Positions 57,873 to 64,000 of a stretch of 64,000 bases of DNA are shown in pieces. Both the position numbers and the translations under genes were made by a program. Source of the DNA: a bacterium (lineage in GTDB: Bacteria; Auribacterota; UBA6266); assembly GCA_023228325.1 (NCBI GenBank), contig JALOBK010000001.1:62001-126000 (forward strand), given 5' to 3'. Each line of letters opens with the position of its first letter. Positions within the stretch are counted from its first letter, which is position 1. The notes under the pieces were generated by a model. The model searched no databases, was not told the DNA's origin, and saw only the letters and a program-made list of their open reading frames with translations.

Positions 57873-60329
57873 TTATTCCTGCTCCGCAGCAAATGCCTCG
57901 CCGGTAGGCGTGAGCAGATTTGCAGTTACAAATATAATAAGGTTTCTCTTGCTGTTCGATTCCGTTTCATTTTTAAAAAGCCTGCCAAGGAAAGGAATAT
58001 CTCCGAGTATCGGCACTTTATCATCCGTTTCCTGCGCCGTCTCTCTCATTAAACCGCCCAAAACTATGGTTTCCCCGTCATTTATAATTACATTGGTGGT
58101 AACCAGCCTTGTGGATATTACAGGCTGGGGCAAATCAACATTGTACCCGATGATACCGTAATTAATCCAATCGCTTAATTCGCTCACCTCTGGAATAATC
58201 GCAAGGTTTATCGTTTTATTATCGGCGCCGACATTAGGTATTACCTTAAGTATAACTCCTATTTCGCGTGTTTCAAAACCTCCCGGGGCAACACCGGCGG
58301 ACGTGATTTCCGCGCCTGTATCATCCCATGTGGGAGGAGTAATCTCATACTCGGTAGGATATATGAGTTCAGTTACAACCCTGATCGTGGCTTCCTGGTT
58401 ATTAAGCGTTACGACTCTCGGCGACGAAAGCACATCGGCGCGGCCGTCCTGGGAAAGGGCATGTATTACGATCTGAAACTCCGGGCTCGTCAAAACACCG
58501 GAAAGGCTCAGCACATTACCGAGCGGGTTCCCCGTTGTATCCTGAAGGAACCTTAAGCCGCGCGTTATGCCGTAACCCGATGACGCGCCGCCGGGATATT
58601 GTCCGAAACCGGGGCCTGCCGCAATCTTATTAGTGGCGGGTATATTCGCCGGAAAAAGAGAGTTGGCATCCATGGTTACGCCCCTGCCCTGCCCGTCGGT
58701 TGTCAGGTGCCAGTCATTGGTAAGCATCCATTCAAGCCCGAGTTCCGATGCGTCAACTTCATTAAGGTCAAGGAATTTAGCTTCAATTTCCACCTGCAGC
58801 GCCGTAACATCCAATACCCTTAAAATATCATCTATTATCGCAAGATTAGTCGGGGTATTCCTCGCGATAAGCGTGCTTGTTCTCTCATGCAGGAATATCT
58901 TGCTCCCCTCCGGCCACGGCACCCCGCTTTGCTCAAGAACATCTTTAATGGACATCTGTTCGGTTGAAACATTACCGCCCATCACGTTCTTTTCTCCCGC
59001 TTCAGAATCCCCTTCAGTATGTATAAATGAAGTGAAAGCGCCCGTTCCGCTCTTAAGATGATAGTATTTTGTCTCCATCTGTTCTTCGGTAAGGTTTTCA
59101 GGGGTAGAAATAACCACCGCATAATCATCAACCCTGTATTTCAGGCCTTTGGCTTTAACAATATATTTCAACGCTTCCCTTAAAGGTATATTCCTCAGGG
59201 AAATAGTGATGGTATCATCAAAAACTGTTTCGCCTGTTCCTTTTTCAACTGTCTCTGTTTCTGTTACATCTGTTTCTCCTACTTCCTCGGCAAGCAGGGC
59301 TTCAAGTTCCGCAAGTTCCTGGGCATCTTTATCTTCAAGCAGCTGTTCCGCGGTCATATCTCCCTCAAGTATCACTTCTTCCGGGGATTTTTGTGTAGGA
59401 AAAACGCTTTCATCGAGGATAATGTTCACGCCGCTCATACCCGAAAGAGAAGTGATCAAATCCCTCAGATGAGCATTCGTAAAATCAATCAAAGGAATTA
59501 TCTGGTCTAATTCTTTTTCTATTTTTTCCCTTTCAGCGCTCATTTCTCTGGGTTTTTCCTCATCAAGGCCCTCGGGTATTTCCTCTTTGCCGTAATCTTT
59601 CTTCGGGAACCATGATTTTCTCAGGGTTATCATTTCTTCCTTATTCAGGGTTATCTGGTTGTCATCAACTATGGTCCGGATTTTTTCATTACAGGCATCG
59701 ATGTATCTCATGGCCGGAACATGGTTGGGATTATAGGCTATGATTTCCGAAAATGTGTCCCTTGCCTCTTCATATCTTGAATTCTCGTAAAGAACCTTCC
59801 CTTTTTCATAAATCTGATCTATTTCCTGAACGGTAATGCCCGGATATTTATCGGATGCGGCCTGCTTCTCCATAAGGACTATCTGGTTATCGCATTTCTG
59901 CAGGTATTCCTGGGCGCCGGGATATTTCGGGTCCGCATTCAAGATTTCAGTGAATAATTCGGCTGCCCTCTTGTAATTTTTCGCTTTGTAATTCGAAACA
60001 CCGGCTTTGAACTTGTTCTTTATCAGGTATGTCTGGGCCTTGGCCAGTTCTTTCTCTACCCTATCCATATATTTCTGCGCATCCCTGTTTTGAGGATCAA
60101 GCTGAAGAGCTTTTGAGAACTCGATCTTTGCGCCGTCAAAATCTTTATTTTTATAAAGATCTATCCCATTGCTGACCGCGTGCTCAGCGGCAATGTTTCT
60201 TTCCTGCCGCCTCAACGCCGATTCAGTCTCAGTATCCAGCGATAAAGCAAAAGGCTGCGCCGACAATACGAAAGCAATCGCCATCCCTAAACTTATAATT
60301 TTAATTTTTGACCTTTTGGAAATACTCAT
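57873..60329 (-). CDS. TPR-containing secretin (PilQ/GspD family), copy B
   Basis: This 818-residue paralogue of the preceding secretin has the same order: signal peptide, TPR repeats (YEEARDTFSEIIAYNPNHVPA), STN-like domain (TISLRNIPLREALKYIVKAKGL) and barrel with ADVLSSPRVVTLNNQEA and ETIVLGGLMRE. It differs by an acidic Glu/Thr-rich insert of roughly 50 residues (~315-370) inside the STN region. Two full secretins side by side imply duplicated channels or a mixed ring. It lies 10 bases after the helix-hairpin-helix gene. Confidence 0.9.
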   Translation of the reverse strand: MSISKRSKIKIISLGMAIAFVLSAQPFALSLDTETESALRRQERNIAAEHAVSNGIDLYKNKDFDGAKIEFSKALQLDPQNRDAQKYMDRVEKELAKAQTYLIKNKFKAGVSNYKAKNYKRAAELFTEILNADPKYPGAQEYLQKCDNQIVLMEKQAASDKYPGITVQEIDQIYEKGKVLYENSRYEEARDTFSEIIAYNPNHVPAMRYIDACNEKIRTIVDDNQITLNKEEMITLRKSWFPKKDYGKEEIPEGLDEEKPREMSAEREKIEKELDQIIPLIDFTNAHLRDLITSLSGMSGVNIILDESVFPTQKSPEEVILEGDMTAEQLLEDKDAQELAELEALLAEEVGETDVTETETVEKGTGETVFDDTITISLRNIPLREALKYIVKAKGLKYRVDDYAVVISTPENLTEEQMETKYYHLKSGTGAFTSFIHTEGDSEAGEKNVMGGNVSTEQMSIKDVLEQSGVPWPEGSKIFLHERTSTLIARNTPTNLAIIDDILRVLDVTALQVEIEAKFLDLNEVDASELGLEWMLTNDWHLTTDGQGRGVTMDANSLFPANIPATNKIAAGPGFGQYPGGASSGYGITRGLRFLQDTTGNPLGNVLSLSGVLTSPEFQIVIHALSQDGRADVLSSPRVVTLNNQEATIRVVTELIYPTEYEITPPTWDDTGAEITSAGVAPGGFETREIGVILKVIPNVGADNKTINLAIIPEVSELSDWINYGIIGYNVDLPQPVISTRLVTTNVIINDGETIVLGGLMRETAQETDDKVPILGDIPFLGRLFKNETESNSKRNLIIFVTANLLTPTGEAFAAEQE

Positions 60330-60339
60330 ATCAGTCTCC

Positions 60340-61944
60340 TTATTTTTTCAACTTTAAAATATACTGCTCGCCTTTTTTATTTAATATTACTTCATCCGGC
60401 CTGATTTCGACAATCTCAAAATTCAATTTTTTATCGCTTAGATTCATCCCGGCATTCCACATTATTTCTTTCTTTGTGATTTTATCGTAAACACGGGCAA
60501 AATATTCCTTGCCCTGTGTGACTTTTCCTTTCCGCAGCAGTATGGGGTCATCCCCTTTCATTTGTATAACGACTTCGGATTCATCAATTTCTTCGCCGGC
60601 GGGACGTCCGGGCCTGGGAGGCAGTATCCTGATTTTTATATCACACGACACAACCCAATAACCCTGTATTCTCCCTCTTGAAATAATATCATATTCATCT
60701 TTGAAAAGGCCCTGCGTTTCCCTGTAAAATAATATTGCGTCAGCCAGCCGCTCATCTCCGAAGAATTTAACGATATCCTTTTTGCCCGCGCTGTTCAGGT
60801 CCAGTTCAGCCGACAGAATATCTTTGACTTCCTGCAGCCTTGAAACCGGGACTTTGGCAATTTTCAGGAATTCCTTCAAATCCGTGAAGAAGCCGTTGTT
60901 TTCCCTGTATTCAACAATTTCCCCGGCGTTATCTTCGCTGACTTTTAAAAATGAGGTAAACTCATCCCGGGATAAGCTATTGACATTAGCTTCTACCGTT
61001 ACTTTATCCATGAGTATTTCCGTTTCCGCTTTTGATATCTGTATAATATCCGCGACATCGGATACATTTTTGATAATTCCTTTATCGCGATAATCTATTA
61101 TTGCCTGGACTATAGTGTAATCTATCTCGGGAATAATCAGGAATTTGTTTATTTTGCTCGCGTTAAGGCTCGGTTTCCCGACACTCAACCTGTCTTTTAT
61201 CTCATTGAATTTATCTTCGGTAAAATGGAACCCTTCAAACGCGTCGGGTTGATTTTCGCTTATCCTCCAGACCCTGGGGAAAAGGCTCACATCACGCCAG
61301 TTAATCTGAAGGTCCAGATACTCCGGGCTCCACTGTGTATATCCCATAAACAACAGAGAAACGTTTTCGCGTGAAATATTACGCAGAGTATATCTCTGCA
61401 GCAGGTATTCCAATCCTTCGGGATTGCTTCTGGGGTTTGTCGGGTCGGTGCCCGCCTGATATTCCTGAAGATTTGTATAAGTATCTTTATCCATATCTTC
61501 AATGGCGTCGGAAGCTTTCCTCGGGTTCAATCCGTATTTCTTCTCCCACTGGTCAGGCATCCCGTCCTTATCCGTATCTACTATTTCAGGAGCCGTGATC
61601 CGGGTATCAACCTTCCTGTAACTTTCCTTGCTGAAAAGATCGCTGGCAATCCTGTCATCAATATCAGAATATCTGGTCTTCAATGTTTCGATATCGGACA
61701 CAAGTCGGTCATAACCGCCAAAACCGATTTCACCACCCGCCGCCTGGTCCGTCTTCAGAGGCTGAAGCGGCCTGGTCTTAATATTTTCCCTGAAGAGTTT
61801 CAATACACAATTAATCAAAATAAAAAACCACATTATCACAAGGAAGAAAAAGACCACTTTTTCAATATTTTTCACCAGGTTATCAATAAATTTGAACCTG
61901 AATAAACTCCCCAGATTAAAATTTGATATGTCAGGTAGTTTCAT
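60340..61944 (-). CDS. Pilus-operon membrane protein with Ca-type loops and HhH repeats
   Basis: This 534-residue protein has one N-terminal membrane helix (~28-48), then acidic thrombospondin/EF-hand-like repeats (DTDKDGMPDQWEKKYGLNP and DMDKDTYTNLQEYQAGTDP, ~120-165). A large central region (~260-400) carries repeated helix-hairpin-helix-like units in a GspK/ComEA style (LDLNSAGKKDIVKFFGDERLADAILFYRE and similar). A short beta domain follows at the C-terminus. It sits where Amuc_1099 sits in the Akkermansia operon. Likely a periplasmic pseudopilus/channel component; exact role unknown. Confidence 0.6.
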   Translation of the reverse strand: MKLPDISNFNLGSLFRFKFIDNLVKNIEKVVFFFLVIMWFFILINCVLKLFRENIKTRPLQPLKTDQAAGGEIGFGGYDRLVSDIETLKTRYSDIDDRIASDLFSKESYRKVDTRITAPEIVDTDKDGMPDQWEKKYGLNPRKASDAIEDMDKDTYTNLQEYQAGTDPTNPRSNPEGLEYLLQRYTLRNISRENVSLLFMGYTQWSPEYLDLQINWRDVSLFPRVWRISENQPDAFEGFHFTEDKFNEIKDRLSVGKPSLNASKINKFLIIPEIDYTIVQAIIDYRDKGIIKNVSDVADIIQISKAETEILMDKVTVEANVNSLSRDEFTSFLKVSEDNAGEIVEYRENNGFFTDLKEFLKIAKVPVSRLQEVKDILSAELDLNSAGKKDIVKFFGDERLADAILFYRETQGLFKDEYDIISRGRIQGYWVVSCDIKIRILPPRPGRPAGEEIDESEVVIQMKGDDPILLRKGKVTQGKEYFARVYDKITKKEIMWNAGMNLSDKKLNFEIVEIRPDEVILNKKGEQYILKLKK

Positions 61945-62692
61945 TCTGTTCTTTAATCCTGTTAAAGTTAATCGCTTTTAAATATATGGTCACATTATTG
62001 GTTTTATCCGCTGTTACGGACATATCGTCAATTATCAGGAAAAATTTCTGGGATTCAAGGCCTGCCATAAATTTAATCAATGAATCCGTAGCGCATTCCA
62101 TTTCAATCTCAAAATTAAGCTCTCCGCACAGGTCTTCTATCAACCTGCACTGTGTCATTTTGGTTTCTTTTCTTATGATTTTGGAAACTTTGTTAACCTT
62201 TGTTCCGATAAAGAGGTTCACCACCTCTTCTATTATATCCATTTGCTGCATTAAAAGAGGTATGTCCTCCTTTTGGGGGAGTGTGACGCCTTCATACTCT
62301 TCAAACCCGAGATTCTTCGGCAGCTCTACGCCCTTGGCCGTTGCCCTGTTAACCAATCTGGTTTCGTAAGACAACAGCGCGTCTTTAAACCTTATAGGTT
62401 CAAGGAATTCCACTTTTGCCGTATCGGCTCCATTGGAAAGAAGGGTTACCGCCCTGTCTCTTATTTCCTTAAGCCGTTTTTCCTGCTTCTTCAATAACGA
62501 TACGGTGGCAACGGAAATATTGTCCGGGCTCCTTAAAAGCACTTTATATTCGGTAATCTTCTTTTGCAGCTCATCTTCCTTCGCAGACCTGTCGGAAATA
62601 GCTCCTTTTAAAATAAAGAGGAACACTATCATAACAACACACAATACGCCGAGCGTTATATAAAGCGTGACATCTTTTTTAATCTCTATCAT
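61931..62692 (-). CDS. Amuc_1100-like / PilO-type pilus protein
   Basis: This 253-residue protein has an N-terminal membrane helix (~10-30), a coiled coil (~35-75) and an alpha/beta ferredoxin-like domain, the order of PilO and of Akkermansia Amuc_1100. Motifs such as FKDALLSYETRLVNRATAKGVELP and LLMQQMDIIEEVVNL recall that family. It overlaps the neighbouring genes at both ends (14 and 4 bases), so all are translated together. It would join the inner-membrane platform with the PilM-PilN protein. Confidence 0.78.
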   Translation of the reverse strand: MIEIKKDVTLYITLGVLCVVMIVFLFILKGAISDRSAKEDELQKKITEYKVLLRSPDNISVATVSLLKKQEKRLKEIRDRAVTLLSNGADTAKVEFLEPIRFKDALLSYETRLVNRATAKGVELPKNLGFEEYEGVTLPQKEDIPLLMQQMDIIEEVVNLFIGTKVNKVSKIIRKETKMTQCRLIEDLCGELNFEIEMECATDSLIKFMAGLESQKFFLIIDDMSVTADKTNNVTIYLKAINFNRIKEQNETT

Positions 62693-64000
62693 TTATCCGC
62701 CTGTTCGCCGTTTTTTGAAAATTTTAACTCAAAGACGAATTTTCTTATATCTGTGCTGTGTTTTTCGGCTTCCACGATCCTCGTCCCCGCATCATCCATG
62801 AAGAAACCCGATTCTTTCAATTTGTTAAAATATTTATTAACATCATCAAAAACGCCTGTCGTATTGCCGGTTAAGACAAGAACATCTCCTCTTTCCCTCC
62901 CCGTTTCTTTTCCTTCTGAATCTTCGGCGCCGGCGCTCTGGGTTCTCCTGCTTCTTCTTGCCCTCGAAGTATTTTTCTCTTCTTCGCCCGCAACGCCGGT
63001 TTTGACAGACATTTTTGATATCCAGATGTTTTCAGGTGTTATTTTCTCAAGTTCAAGTATAAGATCTATCCAGAAAACACGTTCATCAAACAGCGACTTG
63101 TAAACCTGTAACTGGTTCTCATATTTGCCGATTCTGTCTTTCTGGTCATTTATCTGCTTGCGAAAACCCTGCATTTCTTCAATAAGAAGCACGTATTGGT
63201 TTGTCCTTGCGCTTATCATCCAGCTTACACCCTTCGAATAAAAAGTTAAGGTAAGCATGATTATATAAATGACCACGGCGGATAAAATGATATAACCTTT
63301 TCTTCTGGCGATTTCCCTCTGCCTGGCGATTTTTCTGGGCACAAGGTTAACCTGTATGGCGCACCTGTGGACTTTCCTTAAAGCAAGCCCTACCGCTTCG
63401 GAAAACATATGTTTTGAAGAAGCTAATTCCTCAAGGCCGAGAAAAGGATCTATTTCAAGCTGGCTGAAAGGTTCTACCATTTCGGTTGCAACATTAAGTT
63501 TTTTGCCGAAATAATCCTTAAGGTTCCTTAATTGGCTGGTTCCGCCCGCAAACACAAGTTTCTTTATTTCCGAACCGCCCGACTGGGTCCTGTAAAAACC
63601 TATCGAACGTGAAATTTCCGCGTACAATCTTTTAACAACTCTATCGATGCACACACCGACCTTTTTTTCCCTTTCCGTAAGATTTTCCTCATTCCCCATT
63701 AAAACAAACCCTTCGGTTCTTTTTAATTTCTCCGCTTCGGCATACGGAAGGGCAAACTCCTTCTGCAGCTCTTTGGTAATCATATTGCCCGCGATGGGAA
63801 TGCTTCTTGTCCACTCATTATCGCCTTCGATAATAACAAAATTGGTTGTTTTGGCCCCTATCTCGAGAACACCGGTGCAGTCGCCGGAAATCGTCTGTTT
63901 CTGATTGAATATTATGCTGTTGCATAACGCCAGCGGCGCCACATCAACTATATCGGTATCAAGTTTTGCCACGGAAACGGATTCGATTAATTTGGATATT
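62689..64000 (-). CDS. PilM-PilN fusion protein, partial
   Basis: The gene runs off the right edge; its open frame includes at least 437 residues. The first part is a PilM actin-like ATPase domain (TGVLEIGAKTTNFVIIEGD, FAGGTSQLRNLKDYFG, EAVGLALRKVH). After this comes a PilN-type part: an NLVPRK motif, one membrane helix (~230-250 from the visible end), a coiled coil and a small domain with a Lys/Arg/Ser-rich linker. In other species PilM and PilN are separate and joined by the NLLP-like PilN peptide; here they are one chain. The operon order PilM(N) / PilO-like / secretin is that of type IV pilus systems. Confidence 0.8.
   Translation of the reverse strand, partial: ISKLIESVSVAKLDTDIVDVAPLALCNSIIFNQKQTISGDCTGVLEIGAKTTNFVIIEGDNEWTRSIPIAGNMITKELQKEFALPYAEAEKLKRTEGFVLMGNEENLTEREKKVGVCIDRVVKRLYAEISRSIGFYRTQSGGSEIKKLVFAGGTSQLRNLKDYFGKKLNVATEMVEPFSQLEIDPFLGLEELASSKHMFSEAVGLALRKVHRCAIQVNLVPRKIARQREIARRKGYIILSAVVIYIIMLTLTFYSKGVSWMISARTNQYVLLIEEMQGFRKQINDQKDRIGKYENQLQVYKSLFDERVFWIDLILELEKITPENIWISKMSVKTGVAGEEEKNTSRARRSRRTQSAGAEDSEGKETGRERGDVLVLTGNTTGVFDDVNKYFNKLKESGFFMDDAGTRIVEAEKHSTDIRKFVFELKFSKNGEQADK

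Overview
The window is a densely packed bacterial chromosome segment of moderate GC, apparently from an uncultivated Gram-negative (diderm) anaerobe. Three things point to the PVC superphylum and its candidate relatives (Omnitrophota-like): several prepilins ending in the H-X9-DG signature, an Amuc_1100-type pilus protein in a PilM / Amuc_1100 / secretin operon, and a corrinoid-activator plus methyltransferase pair. That placement is inference, because there is no rRNA in the window. Most genes lie on the minus strand in long housekeeping operons. The plus strand carries only two tRNAs, one prepilin, an inositol-phosphatase-family enzyme, an HNH protein and a CorA transporter.

Region by region (window coordinates): 1-2.1 kb is the start of the division/cell-wall cluster (mraZ, rsmH, ftsL, partial ftsI) with a promoter and MraZ operator. 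2.2-2.6 kb is RNase P RNA. 2.7-8.8 kb holds a zinc-ribbon protein, a CAU tRNA and a cvpA - NIF3 - dnaG - rpoD operon. 8.9-11.4 kb is grpE-dnaJ-rsmE. 11.5-14.4 kb is a partner-switching signalling operon (two STAS proteins, a GAF-SpoIIE phosphatase, a RsbW-like kinase). 14.4-18.6 kb has a short ComEC, a response regulator, a MEMO1-AMMECR1 fusion and a membrane protein.

18.7-21.5 kb is the most interesting regulatory locus. A GntR-LacI repressor and a prepilin gene share an 18-bp direct-repeat operator. Diverging from them is a second prepilin gene preceded by a c-di-GMP-I (GEMM) riboswitch with a terminator and a perfectly complementary 16-nt antiterminator. 21.5-23 kb and 31.4-32.2 kb carry tRNAs, broken tRNA copies and short palindromes. 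23-31.3 kb is metabolic and accessory: a CII-like regulator, GlcD-like oxidase, another prepilin, a JAB-DinG fusion helicase, an inositol-phosphatase-family enzyme and a GH94 phosphorylase. 32.3-37.6 kb has corA, rnc, lipoproteins including an entericidin, and a RACo-like activator next to a pterin methyltransferase.

37.6-46.6 kb is ribosome and translation housekeeping (comM, yraN, rnhB, rplS, trmD, rpsP, ffh, murA, prmC, prfA, rpmE). 46.7-48.8 kb contains an exported protein and an unusual prepilin fused to a HEATH zinc-peptidase-like domain. 48.8-55.4 kb is rho, coaE, a TPR-bearing GT-C-like membrane protein and polA. 55.5-64 kb is a type IV pilus-like operon: a PilM-PilN fusion, an Amuc_1100-like PilO, a helix-hairpin-helix protein and two tandem TPR-secretins.

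The recurring theme is a pilus or pseudopilus system: one envelope-spanning machine and four scattered prepilin-like substrates. At least two of these prepilins are under dedicated control, one by c-di-GMP and one by a sugar-type repressor.
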